Positions 32,097 through 43,094 of a stretch of DNA of 48,427 bases are shown here, one piece after another. The stretch comes from Kribbella caucasensis (GTDB taxonomy: Bacteria; Actinomycetota; Actinomycetes; Propionibacteriales; Kribbellaceae). The stretch spans positions 1-48,427 of the forward strand of contig NZ_SNWQ01000037.1 of NCBI RefSeq assembly GCF_004361855.1, given 5' to 3'. The notes below the pieces were generated by a model. It saw only the letters and a list, made by a program, of their open reading frames with translations. It was not told where the DNA came from and ran no database searches. Position numbers and translations under genes: made by a program. Position 1 is the first letter of the stretch. Each line of letters opens with the position of its first letter.

Positions 32097-33509
32097 ATGT
32101 CTGTTCGCAAGCTAGTGCTGCCTGTCCTCGCCACTGGTGTGACGGCCGCTGTCGTCGCCACCGGGTTCGCCTTCGCGCATAGTGAGAAACCTTCTGTGCA
32201 AGGCAACGACACCGCATCGCACGAAGGTCACCACTCGACGGAAGCGAACGCCGGCAGCACCGGGTTCGAGACCACGAGCAAGAGTTCGCCGGTCTACTTC
32301 GCCGCCGGGCTGGCCGGGCGGAACGAGGTGCCCGTGGCGGGCGGTCCGGCCGTGAACGACCCGGACGGCCGGGCGACCGCGGTGGTCCGGATCAAGGGTG
32401 ACCAGGTCTCGTACGCCGTGCGCTGGCAGAACATCTCGGCGCCGAAGGCGTTCCACATCCACCAGGGCGCGGCCGGTGCGAACGGCGGGATCAAGGTCGA
32501 CTTCCTCGGCTCGGACATCCCGGCCGGTGTCCAGGCCGTCACCGGCAGCGTGAAGGTCGCCGACCAGGCCCTGCTCGACTCGATCAAGGCCAACCCAGCC
32601 GGGTTCTACCTGAACCTGCACACGGCCGAGTTCGCCGGCGGCGCCGTTCGTGGCCAGCTTCATCCGTTGCAGCGGGCCGTCGACCTCAACGGCGTACTGC
32701 ACGGGAGCGCGACCGCGAACCTCCAGTCCGTTGCTGACGGCAAGCAGGAGGTGCCGGGGCCGAAGCCGTCCGGAGACAGGGACGGCCGGGCCCAGTGGTT
32801 GCTGCGGGCAAGCGGTGACCAGCTGTCCTACACAGCAGTGTGGAACGGTATCAGCGCACCGACCAACGGGCACATCCACAACGGCGTCAAGGGCGTCAAC
32901 GGGACGATCGCGGCCGACCTCTTCGCCGATTCGGACGGCCTGCCGCAGTCCGTCACCGGGATCGCAGGTACTGCGACGATCGGGACTGAGCTGGTGGGTC
33001 AGTTCAGGAAGAACCCGGGAGCGTTCTACTCCAACCTGCACACGGCGGAGTTCAGCGGCGGTGCGGTGCGCGGTCAGCTGGCGAACAACAAGAGCGGCCA
33101 GCCCCGGTCGGTGCACGCCGCTGTGGTCGGCGGCTCGCAGATCTACAACTGCGTGAAGCAGCCGGACGGTGGGTTCGCCTTCGGCCAGTTCGGCGTCGCG
33201 GCTGTCTTGCGGGAGGGGATCCTGCACTCGTTCGCCAAGCCGGTCGCCGGCCCGCCGCAATGGATCGCGCCGGACGGTACGGCGGTCACCGGCAAGCTCG
33301 TCACCAAGTCGGCCAACGGCGCCGGCAACATCCCCGAACTGCTGCTCGAGGCTACGCAGATCGGCGGCCGGTCCGGGATTCTCGCTGACACGACCCAGAT
33401 CCTCCGCCTGAACACGGTCGGCGGGGTGGCCCCGACCGGCGCGTGCGACCCGGAAAGCCAGAGCATCGCCACCGTCCCGTACCAGGCCGACTACCTGTTC
33501 CTCGGCTGA
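32097..33509 (+). CDS. secreted protein with two CHRD domains and a DUF3455-like C-terminus
   Basis: Protein of 470 aa. A Sec signal peptide (residues 1-27, ending GFAFA) is followed by a His-rich linker. CHRD domain 1 is at about 65-190 (FHIHQGAAGANGGIKVDFL, PAGFYLNLHTAEFAGGAVRGQL) and CHRD domain 2 at about 195-345 (GHIHNGVKGVNGTIAADLF, PGAFYSNLHTAEFSGGAVRGQL). The last 120 residues (IYNCVKQPDGGFAFGQFG, APDGTAVTGKLV, YQADYLFLG) resemble DUF3455. CHRD repeats are immunoglobulin-like extracellular modules; ligand unknown. ATG 32097 has AAAGGGA at 8-base spacing just after a 12-bp hairpin. Confidence 0.9.
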   Translation: MSVRKLVLPVLATGVTAAVVATGFAFAHSEKPSVQGNDTASHEGHHSTEANAGSTGFETTSKSSPVYFAAGLAGRNEVPVAGGPAVNDPDGRATAVVRIKGDQVSYAVRWQNISAPKAFHIHQGAAGANGGIKVDFLGSDIPAGVQAVTGSVKVADQALLDSIKANPAGFYLNLHTAEFAGGAVRGQLHPLQRAVDLNGVLHGSATANLQSVADGKQEVPGPKPSGDRDGRAQWLLRASGDQLSYTAVWNGISAPTNGHIHNGVKGVNGTIAADLFADSDGLPQSVTGIAGTATIGTELVGQFRKNPGAFYSNLHTAEFSGGAVRGQLANNKSGQPRSVHAAVVGGSQIYNCVKQPDGGFAFGQFGVAAVLREGILHSFAKPVAGPPQWIAPDGTAVTGKLVTKSANGAGNIPELLLEATQIGGRSGILADTTQILRLNTVGGVAPTGACDPESQSIATVPYQADYLFLG

Positions 33510-33616
33510 TCCACGGGCGAGCATGTCCGTTTGACGAACATCGGCGTCCGGCGCGGTCCTCCCGCCCGGGCGCCGATCTTCTTAGGCTCGGAGTACCCGA
33601 TCAGGAGGACACCGAG

Positions 33617-34381
33617 ATGACGATCACCGAGAGCCGGCCGGATCTGCCGGCACTGGCGTCGCAGTACGCCGAGAACGGCTTCGTTCTCGTGAAAGGTCTG
33701 CTCAGCAAGGCGGAAGCGGCGTACTACCGGGAGACCAGCCACGCCCTGCTGGCCCGGCTGAACCGGGCCGACGACCCGACCTGGGCAGCCGCCCGCGACA
33801 TGACCGAGGCGCCGACGACGTTGCGGCATCTGCATGATGCGCAGTTCTACGACGCGGCGTTCTCGCGGCTGCTGGTGGACCCGCGGTTCACCGACGTGGC
33901 CGCTGCGGTGATGGGCGTGGAGAACGTCCAGTTGCACCACACGAAGCTGTTCGTGAAGCCGCCGGAGAACGGGTCGCCGTTCCCGCTGCACCAGGACTAC
34001 CCGTTCTTCCCGCACACCCATCACCGGGTCGGCGCGGCGATCTTCCACTTCGACGACGCGCCCGAGGAGAAGGGCTGCGTGCGGGTGATCCCGGGGAGCC
34101 ATCTCGCCGGGCCGCGGGAGCATGACGAATCAGGTGGCTTCCACCTGCCCGACGTTCCGTTCGAGTCGGCTGTACCGCAACCTGCCGAGGCCGGCGACGT
34201 CTTGTTCTTCACGTATCTGACCGTGCACGGCTCGGGGGTGAACGTGAGCGACCAGGCGCGGACGACGTGGCTGGTGCAGTACCGCGACCCGGCTGACCCG
34301 CCGACCGTGAAGACGCACGACTTCTCGCTCGGTCAGGGCATGATGCTGCGAGGGTTCGACCCGACCGGCAGGACTGTTTGA
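33617..34381 (+). CDS. phytanoyl-CoA dioxygenase (PhyH) family Fe(II)/2-oxoglutarate oxygenase
   Basis: Cupin-fold oxygenase of 254 aa. The iron ligands are visible: His125-x-Asp127 (PLHQDYPFF) and distal His204 (TVHGSGVN), with the 2-oxoglutarate-binding Arg in QARTTWLVQYRD. Motif CVRVIPGSHLAGP is typical of PhyH hydroxylases acting on small molecules. ATG 33617 has AGGAGG at 8-base spacing. It is followed 15 bases later by an AraC regulator, suggesting a small catabolic or tailoring unit. Substrate unknown. Confidence 0.92.
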   Translation: MTITESRPDLPALASQYAENGFVLVKGLLSKAEAAYYRETSHALLARLNRADDPTWAAARDMTEAPTTLRHLHDAQFYDAAFSRLLVDPRFTDVAAAVMGVENVQLHHTKLFVKPPENGSPFPLHQDYPFFPHTHHRVGAAIFHFDDAPEEKGCVRVIPGSHLAGPREHDESGGFHLPDVPFESAVPQPAEAGDVLFFTYLTVHGSGVNVSDQARTTWLVQYRDPADPPTVKTHDFSLGQGMMLRGFDPTGRTV

Positions 34382-34396
34382 GTTTTGGAGTGCTGT

Positions 34397-35314
34397 TTGA
34401 GTCTGGACGGCGTGGCTGCGGCCGAGCGGTTCGTCGACCTCGCGGGACTGCTGGAGTCCTGCGAGGTCGACGGTTTCCGCGCGGACTTCGTCAGCTGGGG
34501 GTACTACCGGCCGGAGTACTGGCGCAACTATTGGCACACCCACTCCTTCCACGAGGTCTGTCTCGCCTACGAGGGTGAGGGCCGCTTCAACTCCGGCCCG
34601 ACCCAGTACGACGTCGGGCCCGGCACCGTGTTCATCGCCCGCCCCGGCGACGTCCACGAGATCGAATCCAGCCAGACCTCACCGCTGGGCATCGCCTTCT
34701 GGGGATTCACGTTCCGGGAGGTATCGAATCTCGCCCCGGCCAACGGCTGGTGGTCCGGCTTGACCAGGGCCGACGGACCAGTGGTTTCCACGCAGCTCGG
34801 CGGACTCCCGGGGACGATCAGCGCGTTGGCTGCCGAAGCAGCGGCACCACGTTCGGGGTACCAGACCTCCTTAAATTCCTTCGGTGCAGCGCTCGTGCTC
34901 GACACCGCACGCGCCTTCGCCCTCGACGACGACCTGTCGGTGGAGCCGGTCGTCCGCAACCGTGGGCCCTTCGTGGTCGAGGCGATGCGTCGCCACCTGT
35001 CCGACAACCTGTCCCGTCAGATCACCGTCCGCGAGGTCGCCGCCGCGGTCCACCTCTCGGAGCGGCACGCCGAACGCCTCTTCAGCTCCGTCACCGGCGC
35101 CTCCCTGATGTCGACCCTCCGCCGCCTCCGCCTGGAACTCGCAGCTCAACTCCTGCTCGACCCGTCCCTCACGATCACCGCGATCGCCCACGCCTGCGGC
35201 TACTCCGACGTCCGCCCCTTCTCCACCGCCTTCCGCCGCCGCTACGGCCGCACCCCGGGCGAGTACCGCCGAACCGGTGGAACGTCCTTCATGCCCCTTG
35301 ACCTCAACGGCTGA
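34397..35314 (+). CDS. AraC-family transcriptional regulator
   Basis: Regulator of 305 aa. The N-terminal cupin (HTHSFHEVCLAYEGEGRF, GTVFIARPGDVHEIE; about residues 45-105) senses a ligand. The C-terminal double helix-turn-helix contains ITVREVAAAVHLSERHAERLFSSVTGASLMSTLRRLRL and ITAIAHACGYSDVRPFSTAFRRRYGRTPGEYRR (about 205-295). The start is a TTG: TTG 34397 has GGAG with 6-base spacing, so it is preferred over the in-frame TTG 34385. Coupled to the PhyH gene and probably its activator. Confidence 0.88.
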   Translation: MSLDGVAAAERFVDLAGLLESCEVDGFRADFVSWGYYRPEYWRNYWHTHSFHEVCLAYEGEGRFNSGPTQYDVGPGTVFIARPGDVHEIESSQTSPLGIAFWGFTFREVSNLAPANGWWSGLTRADGPVVSTQLGGLPGTISALAAEAAAPRSGYQTSLNSFGAALVLDTARAFALDDDLSVEPVVRNRGPFVVEAMRRHLSDNLSRQITVREVAAAVHLSERHAERLFSSVTGASLMSTLRRLRLELAAQLLLDPSLTITAIAHACGYSDVRPFSTAFRRRYGRTPGEYRRTGGTSFMPLDLNG

Positions 35315-35414
35315 GCGATAGGCGCGGTCACGCTGTGTTTCCGGGCCGTCGCGGACGATCACAGAAGGTTATCCCTCGTTGCGCGGCGGACTCTGGACGG
35401 TGGGCGGTGGGCGC

Positions 35415-35450
35415 TGCTGCAATGCGGTTACTCACCACCCTGTGTTGCAG
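35415..35450 (+). promoter_or_regulatory. hairpin preceding the protease ribosome binding site
   Basis: GCTGCAA (35415-35421) and TTGCAGC (35444-35450) are complementary, with a 22-base loop, ending 2 bases before GGAGGGA. Possible translational control; short stem, so tentative. Confidence 0.35.
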
Positions 35451-35463
35451 CCCTGGAGGGAAT

Positions 35464-36327
35464 ATGCGCACCAGAGTCCGCCGCGCCGTCGGCGTCATCG
35501 CCCTGATCCTGGGTCTCGCCGCCGTACCGTCGCTGTCCGCGTCCGCCATCACCGGCGGCGAACCGGACGGCAACGGCCACCCGAGCGTCGGCCTGATCCT
35601 CTTCTACCAGCCCGACGGCCGGTTCCGCTGTACTGCGACGCTGGTCAGCCCGACCGTCCTGGTCACCGCCGCGCACTGCACGCTCGGCACCAAGGGCAAG
35701 ACCCTGGTCACCTTCGACTCGGTGATCGCGGAGCAGCCGCCGTCGCCGTTCCCGGTCGCCGCCGATCCGGCCAACGGCTACACCCAGGCGGAGCTCGAGG
35801 CCGCGGGGTACAAGTCCGGTACGGCGTACGCGCACCCGGAGTACTCGGACTTCACCGACCTGGACAACTGGAACGACGTCGGCGTCATCGTGCTCGATCG
35901 GCCGGTCGCCAACATCACCCCGGCCAAGATCGCCCCGACGAACTACCTGAACGCCTACCAGCAGCCCAAGCTGAACAGCACCATCTTCACCTCCGTCGGC
36001 TACGGCACCGAGGTCCGCAAGGCCGACTCCGGCCCGCAGAAGCCGACCCCGATGTCGTACCCGCTGATCCGTCGCGTCGCGCAGGAGCCGGGCCAGAAGC
36101 TCACCCCGCAGATCCTGCAGGTGAACGGCAACGAGCACGACAACCGCGGGACCGGCGGCACCTGCTTCGGTGACTCCGGCGGCCCGACGTACCACGGTGG
36201 CTACGTGGTGACGGTGACCAGCTACGGCTACACCCAGAACTGCCGCTACCTCGACGGCCTGCAGCGCATCGACGTCCCGGTCGTGCAGAACTGGCTGACG
36301 ACCTTCCCGGGCGTCAAGATCGGCTGA
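35464..36327 (+). CDS. secreted trypsin-like serine protease (S1 family)
   Basis: Protein of 287 aa. A signal peptide (residues 1-28, ending SASA) directly precedes ITGGEPDG, the form of a trypsin-like mature N-terminus, so no long propeptide is seen. The catalytic triad is His71 (TAAHC), Asp138 (WNDVGVIVLD) and Ser238 (CFGDSGGP). Cysteines flank both the His and Ser segments, fitting disulfides. ATG 35464 has GGAGGGA at close spacing. It ends with a strong terminator. Substrate preference is not clear from sequence. Confidence 0.92.
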   Translation: MRTRVRRAVGVIALILGLAAVPSLSASAITGGEPDGNGHPSVGLILFYQPDGRFRCTATLVSPTVLVTAAHCTLGTKGKTLVTFDSVIAEQPPSPFPVAADPANGYTQAELEAAGYKSGTAYAHPEYSDFTDLDNWNDVGVIVLDRPVANITPAKIAPTNYLNAYQQPKLNSTIFTSVGYGTEVRKADSGPQKPTPMSYPLIRRVAQEPGQKLTPQILQVNGNEHDNRGTGGTCFGDSGGPTYHGGYVVTVTSYGYTQNCRYLDGLQRIDVPVVQNWLTTFPGVKIG

Positions 36328-36340
36328 CCGCTCGTCGCAC

Positions 36341-36377
36341 CCGGTGCCGCGACTGTCTCTGGCAGTCGCGGCACCGG
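36341..36377 (+). terminator. strong terminator after the protease gene
   Basis: A perfect 15-bp stem (CCGGTGCCGCGACTG at 36341-36355, complement at 36363-36377) with a 7-base loop, 14 bp past the stop. It immediately precedes the leuS leader promoter. Confidence 0.85.
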
Positions 36378-36393
36378 TGCTATCCTGAGCCTC
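36359..36393 (+). promoter_or_regulatory. promoter of the leuS leader
   Basis: CTGGCA (36359-36364), 16 bases, TATCCT (36381-36386), seven bases, then the leader-peptide ATG at 36394. The -35 overlaps the terminator hairpin of the protease gene. Confidence 0.5.
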
Positions 36394-36420
36394 ATGCGAG
36401 TGAGCCTGCTCCTTAGTTAG
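36394..36420 (+). CDS. leucine leader peptide of leuS attenuator
   Basis: ATG CGA GTG AGC CTG CTC CTT AGT TAG encodes MRVSLLLS, with three consecutive leucine codons of three different kinds. It sits at leaderless distance from TATCCT and is followed by competing hairpins and an intrinsic terminator. Stalling at Leu codons when charged tRNA-Leu is scarce would favour leuS expression. Confidence 0.8.
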   Translation: MRVSLLLS

Positions 36421-36494
36421 CCGTACTGGCATCAAGGCGCCGACGCGCCGGTCAGTGCGGCGACCCCTCCTGAGCGAGGGGCATCTTCTTTTTA
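36421..36494 (+). promoter_or_regulatory. leucine-responsive transcription attenuator with intrinsic terminator
   Basis: A first hairpin pairs CCGTACTGGC (36421-36430) with GTCAGTGCGG (36451-36460) around an inner GGCGC/GCGCC stem. The terminator follows: CCCCTC (36464-36469), GAGGGG (36476-36481), then the T-rich tract CATCTTCTTTTTA. A further weak hairpin (GGGGCA/TGCCC, about 36496-36525) lies before leuS. Confidence 0.75.
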
Positions 36495-36568
36495 GGGGCA
36501 CAGTCATGTCTGGGATGCCCTTCTGGCACATTTAGGCTCAACAACACACGAAGCGCAGGAGTAGGACC

Positions 36569-39049
<2,481 letters not shown>

Positions 39050-39061
39050 CAGGCTGCTCAG

Positions 39062-39481
39062 ATGCGTTCTGAGCTGATCGACGTCGGGACCGGGAGCCGC
39101 GAGGTCGTCTTCGACCTGACCAGCCGGTGCGAGCAGTTCGTCACTGCTGAGGCCCATCAGGCTCAGGGTGACGGACTGCTGCACGTGTTCGTGCCGCACG
39201 CGACGGCCGGGATCGCGATCCTGGAGACCGGGGCGGGCAGCGACACCGATCTGATCGCCGTGCTCGAGAAGCTGCTGCCGCGCGACTTCGGCTGGCAGCA
39301 CCGGCACGGCACGCCCGGGCACGGCCGGGATCACGTGCTGCCCGCGCTGATCCCGCCGTACGCGTCGGTCCCCGTCCTCGACGGCCGGCTGATGCTGGGC
39401 ACCTGGCAGTCGATCTGCCTGGTCGACACCAACGTCGACAATCCGCAACGGCAGGTCCGGCTGTCCTGGCTGCCCGGTTAA
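39062..39481 (+). CDS. YjbQ-family protein (secondary thiamine-phosphate synthase-like)
   Basis: Protein of 139 aa of the YjbQ/UPF0047 family. Diagnostic segments: LLHVFVPHATAGIAILETGAGSD, the His cluster WQHRHGTPGHGRDHVLPALIPP, and the strand DGRLMLGTWQSICLVDTNV. Family members have weak thiamine-phosphate synthase activity in genetic tests; the physiological role is unsettled. It starts 12 bases after the leuS stop without a strong ribosome binding site, so it is likely co-transcribed. Confidence 0.92.
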   Translation: MRSELIDVGTGSREVVFDLTSRCEQFVTAEAHQAQGDGLLHVFVPHATAGIAILETGAGSDTDLIAVLEKLLPRDFGWQHRHGTPGHGRDHVLPALIPPYASVPVLDGRLMLGTWQSICLVDTNVDNPQRQVRLSWLPG

Positions 39482-39966
39482 GGGACTACCGGGTAACCCC
39501 GCATTTCCGCATTTGTCTTACTTATCGTGATGTTGCGGGTTGCGTTACTCCGGCGAAACACATTTGGGCTTGAATACTCTGCATGGCGGCATTCGAATCC
39601 CTGCGCGAACACTGGCTCGGTGTCGGTACCGAGCTGATCGTCCGGGCCACCCGGAGTATCTGCGACGGCAGCGTTCTGAATGCCGACCATGGTCGAGCGG
39701 CGACCAGTGCGCGGATCGAGGAGTGGTCGTCGGTGCTCCCGCTCTACCAAACTGACAATTCTTCGGAAACAGTCCGATTCAGCGCCTGAGTCGCGCATTC
39801 TTGCGACGTCAGGAGTGACGTTGTCATTTTTGATTTTCAACCTTTTTGTGGGCTTCTGTTCGATCGGTGCCGGCCGGGTGGTGTGACCGTCGACGCACCG
39901 GGTGCGTCCGTTATCCGAGCCCCTGTCACGCTATGTTGTGCGGTGGACAGGTGAGGCTCTGAAGGG
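39482..39966. other. intergenic region upstream of the STAND regulator
   Basis: 485 bp. A possible terminator stem after the YjbQ gene (AACCCCGCA near 39496 with TGCGGGTT near 39532, one bulge) and an AT-rich patch around 39820-39850 are visible. A short frame at 39583-39789 (68 codons) has no ribosome binding site or recognisable motif and is not called. Regulatory palindromes lie at the right end. Confidence 0.5.
39892..39908. promoter_or_regulatory. palindrome upstream of the STAND regulator
   Basis: GACGCACC G GGTGCGTC is a perfect 8-bp inverted repeat about one centre base, 58 bp before the start. A second repeat, CCTGTC (39924-39929) with GACAGG (39946-39951), lies closer to the start. 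Candidate operator, perhaps for autoregulation by the HTH domain. Confidence 0.5.
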
Positions 39967-42537
39967 GTGACGGGCTTGTCGGACACGGATGGCCGGGCTG
40001 ACGGACGGCGCAGTTTCGCCGATCTGTTGCTCGACCTGAGGGTCCAGGCGGGCCTCTCCCAGGAGGAGCTGGCCGAGCGCGCCGGGCTGAGCGTGCGGAC
40101 CATCCGCGAGCTGGAGGCTGGCCGGGTGGCGCGGCCCCGGAAGGATTCCGTCCGGCTGCTCGCCAAGGGTCTCGGCCTGCAGGAAGGCGATGCGGAGAGG
40201 TTCCTGGCCGCCGCTGGGCACGCCATCGTGCGCCCGGTCGTCTCGGTGGCCGACCCGGCGCCGATCGGGTTGCGCTGGCGCGGGACCAGGCCGATCCCGG
40301 ACGGGCTGGTCGGTCGTGAGGAGGAACTGCTCGAGCTGGAGGACCTGCTCCGGCAGAACCGCCTGGTCACCCTGGTCGGACCGGGTGGGGTCGGCAAGAC
40401 CGAGCTGGCGCTGGCCGCGGCGGACCGGTTCTCGGGCGCGGAGACCACCGTTGTCGTCGTCGACCTGACCACGGTGCAGCGCGACGCCGCCGTACCGTCC
40501 GCGATCCTCGACGCGTTCGGGACGGCGCCTGGTACGTCGGACCTGGACGATGTGTTGTCCGGCCGGAAACCCGGCGACCTGGTGATCGTGGAGGACAACG
40601 CCGAACACGTACTCGACGGAGTGGCCACCGTTGCCAACCGGATGGTCCGCAGCTTCCCCGGGATCGGCGTGCTGGTCACGTCCCGGATCCCGCTCGGTCT
40701 GCCGGACGAGGTCGTACGCCGGGTCCAGGTGCTCGGCGTACCGGCGAACGACAAGGACCTGGACGAGATCGCGGCGAGCCCGGCGGTGGAGATGTTCGTC
40801 CGACGGGCGGGTCGGGTCCGGCGGGACTTCGAGCTGACCCCGGAGAACGCGACCACAGTGGCCCGGCTCTGCCAGCGGCTGGACGGGTTGCCGCTCGCAC
40901 TGGAGTTGGCGGCCGCGCGGGCCGGCTCGTTGTCGGTCGAGACGATCCTGGCCGCGCTGGACGACAGGTTCCGGTTGCTGTCGGGGCCGCGACGGTTCGG
41001 GGCGCCGCATCAGCGCACGCTGGCCGACACGATCGCGTGGAGCGTGGACACGTTGTCGGATGCGGCCCGGCAGTTGCTGTACCGCGCGTCGATGCTGGGG
41101 TCGCCGTTCACGCTGGACGCGGTGGCCGGGATCTGCACGGGTGCGCCGATCGACCCACTGGACGTGCCGATGCTGCTGGCCGAGCTGGTGGACAAGTCGT
41201 TGTTGCAGCCGGTACCGGAGTTCGAGCAGCTCTACGGTGCGCGGTACAAGATGCTGGAGACGATCCGCGAGCACGCGTACGCCGGGTTGTCCTCGCAGGA
41301 CGACGACCTGGCGGTGTTCCGCGATCGTGCGGTCGCCTGGTGTTCGGAGTACGTGAAGGGGCTGGAGGGCGCCTGGGCGAGCCCGGACCGGGACCGCCGG
41401 TACCGCGCGGCGAACGCGAACTCGGCGACCTTCGAGGTGGCGCTGGAGCGGGCCGCGGAGCTGGGGGAGTGGGACCAGGCGGCGCAGATCGTGCTCGGGT
41501 TCCGGATCGCTTGGCAGTACCAGGCGAGTGTGGCGCAGACGGGAATCCGGTGGGCCGGCGAGTGCGCGGAGAACGTCGAGGACAAAGAGGTCAGCGGGAT
41601 GCTGCTGGCCATCGCCGGCCGGTTGTCGAACCTCACCGGTGACGTCCGCGCGGCCCGGCGGCACTACGGCGAGGCACGGACACTGATCGCGCCTACGTCC
41701 GAGATGGGACTCGTCGCGCGCGGGGGATGGGTGTCGTCGGGGTCGCTGTTGCTGAACACGTTGATTCTGGCCGAGATACCTCCGCTGGTCGCCGACGCGC
41801 GTGAGCACGGGAACGTCCAGCGGTCCACGACGGTGCAGGCGATCTGCGGACTCGCCCTGGCGCGGTGGGGACGGCTGCCGGAGGCCAAGGAGTTGCTGCT
41901 GGCGTGGGAGGCGGCGCTGGCGAATCCGGGCGTCTACCCGGACGAGATCGGGTACCTGGCGCTCAGCCGGATCTCGCTGGAGTTGGGGGATCTGGGGGAG
42001 GCGCGGCGGTTCGCGGAGCTGGCCCGGGAGATCCAGGCGTCCGACGACCCGGAGCGGACGAAGGTGGCCGGCTGCCTGGCGATGGTCGAGTACCACGAGG
42101 GCCGGTACGCCGAGGCGCAGGCGCTGCTGGACGAGGCCGACGCGGACATCCGCGGACACCGGGGGTACTTCGACTACCTGGTGATGCTGTACCGGAGTCG
42201 GCTGGCCCGGCGCTCGGGGGACCTCGTGCTGGCGCGTGCCTCGATCAAGGATGCGGTGAGCCGTCTGCTGGTCGAGGGCCGTGTGGTCTATCTCCTGGAC
42301 GTGCTGCCCGAGGCGGTCGCAGTACTGCATGCAGCGGGGCAATCCGCGGAGGCGGACACGCTCTGTGGTCAGTTGCTGGCGTGGCAGCGGACGATGGACC
42401 CGCCGATGCTGCCGTCTGCCTGGGCCATCCTGCAGGAGTCGTGCAAGACCGCTTCGGAGGCTTCGGGTTGGCCCTCGGCGGACCCCGCGGAGGCCGTACG
42501 TCGGCTGGCGGACGACGTACTCACTGCCCTTTCATGA
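39967..42537 (+). CDS. XRE-HTH / NB-ARC ATPase / TPR regulator (STAND class)
   Basis: Large signal-transduction ATPase of 856 aa. The N-terminal XRE helix-turn-helix (about residues 15-75: LRVQAGLSQEELAERAGLSVRTIRELEAGRVARPRKDSVRLLAKGL) is followed by an NB-ARC-type ATPase: Walker A GPGGVGKT near 138-145, Walker B-like LVIVEDNAEHV near 206, sensor-like GVLVTSRIPL and the GLPLALELAAAR motif. A helical repeat region of TPR type fills residues 450-850. Such proteins switch transcription on when a ligand drives ATP-dependent assembly. GTG 39967 is used; TTG 39976 with GAAGGGG upstream is possible. Target genes are not evident. Confidence 0.88.
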   Translation: MTGLSDTDGRADGRRSFADLLLDLRVQAGLSQEELAERAGLSVRTIRELEAGRVARPRKDSVRLLAKGLGLQEGDAERFLAAAGHAIVRPVVSVADPAPIGLRWRGTRPIPDGLVGREEELLELEDLLRQNRLVTLVGPGGVGKTELALAAADRFSGAETTVVVVDLTTVQRDAAVPSAILDAFGTAPGTSDLDDVLSGRKPGDLVIVEDNAEHVLDGVATVANRMVRSFPGIGVLVTSRIPLGLPDEVVRRVQVLGVPANDKDLDEIAASPAVEMFVRRAGRVRRDFELTPENATTVARLCQRLDGLPLALELAAARAGSLSVETILAALDDRFRLLSGPRRFGAPHQRTLADTIAWSVDTLSDAARQLLYRASMLGSPFTLDAVAGICTGAPIDPLDVPMLLAELVDKSLLQPVPEFEQLYGARYKMLETIREHAYAGLSSQDDDLAVFRDRAVAWCSEYVKGLEGAWASPDRDRRYRAANANSATFEVALERAAELGEWDQAAQIVLGFRIAWQYQASVAQTGIRWAGECAENVEDKEVSGMLLAIAGRLSNLTGDVRAARRHYGEARTLIAPTSEMGLVARGGWVSSGSLLLNTLILAEIPPLVADAREHGNVQRSTTVQAICGLALARWGRLPEAKELLLAWEAALANPGVYPDEIGYLALSRISLELGDLGEARRFAELAREIQASDDPERTKVAGCLAMVEYHEGRYAEAQALLDEADADIRGHRGYFDYLVMLYRSRLARRSGDLVLARASIKDAVSRLLVEGRVVYLLDVLPEAVAVLHAAGQSAEADTLCGQLLAWQRTMDPPMLPSAWAILQESCKTASEASGWPSADPAEAVRRLADDVLTALS

Positions 42538-42563
42538 CGCTGCTTCGCTGAAGCTGCCGGGGT

Positions 42564-42577
42564 AACTACCGGTAGTT
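42564..42577. promoter_or_regulatory. perfect 14-bp palindrome AACTACCGGTAGTT
   Basis: A perfect palindrome 27 bp after the STAND regulator stop. Operator-like, but no start codon follows closely on either strand. Confidence 0.4.
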
Positions 42578-43053
42578 CTGCCTCGTCCTGACATAGCGGC
42601 CGGAACCAAGATTGAGCCCAGTAGGACAGGTTCCACGAGACAGAGACCGATGCCGGGCTCGGGCATCACTGGGCAGCGAATTGGGGTGGTCACCGATGGC
42701 GAGGCAACCGCGGTGCACCGTACTGCCGGGGAAGATTTCGGGCCTGGTTGAAGCGACGCGGAGGGACTCCGACGGCTGGACGGTGGGGGCGCCGAACGGT
42801 GGTCGAGAGCTCCGGAGTGCTGCGTCGTGCGGACCTGTCCTACCTCACGCCGGGTGCCGTGCACCGTCAGGGCACAGGCCCCCGGGGCGGAGTCCCAGCA
42901 GCGGCCGAGCACACGACACAGGGGACGAGTGCCGGCCCGGCCGATCCGACTACCGCGCAGGGTTGGACGCCTGCCGGTGGGTCGGCCGCTGGGGCTCCCC
43001 GGGCTAGCGCATTTGAGCTGACAACCAGGGGGGAGTCAGCTACCGGCGGGGGC

Positions 43054-43080
43054 GGCGGCCATTGGAGGGGTTTGGCCGCC
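43054..43080 (-). terminator. hairpin terminator of the PPOX-family gene
   Basis: GGCGGCC and GGCCGCC form a perfect 7-bp stem with a 13-base loop, just past the stop of the minus-strand gene at 43095. No T-tract is seen. Confidence 0.45.
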
Positions 43081-43094
43081 CTCTCGTCGTTTCG

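Larger units (their letters stand above)
42538..43094. other. long intergenic region with structured segments (no gene called)
   Basis: 557 bp. It contains a short hairpin GCTTC/GAAGC (42542-42554), a perfect 14-bp palindrome (42564-42577), a multi-stem segment closed by CCCAGT/ACTGGG with GATGCC/GGCATC inside (about 42617-42673), a 7-bp stem AGCTGAC/GTCAGCT (43016-43041) and a GGCGGCC/GGCCGCC stem near 43054-43080. Open frames on both strands are Arg/Gly/Ser-rich without motifs or ribosome binding sites, so no protein is called. Confidence 0.5.

Noticed and set aside
39583..39789. 68-codon frame upstream of the STAND regulator
   Set aside because: No ribosome binding site and no -10 box at leaderless distance; not recognisable.
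39931..42342. An 803-codon open frame antisense to the STAND regulator
   Set aside because: Composition typical of antisense frames in GC-rich DNA; the plus strand has clear HTH, Walker A and TPR motifs.
42538..43094. RNase P RNA, tmRNA, cobalamin or c-di-AMP riboswitch
   Set aside because: The characteristic conserved strings of these RNAs were looked for by eye and not found.
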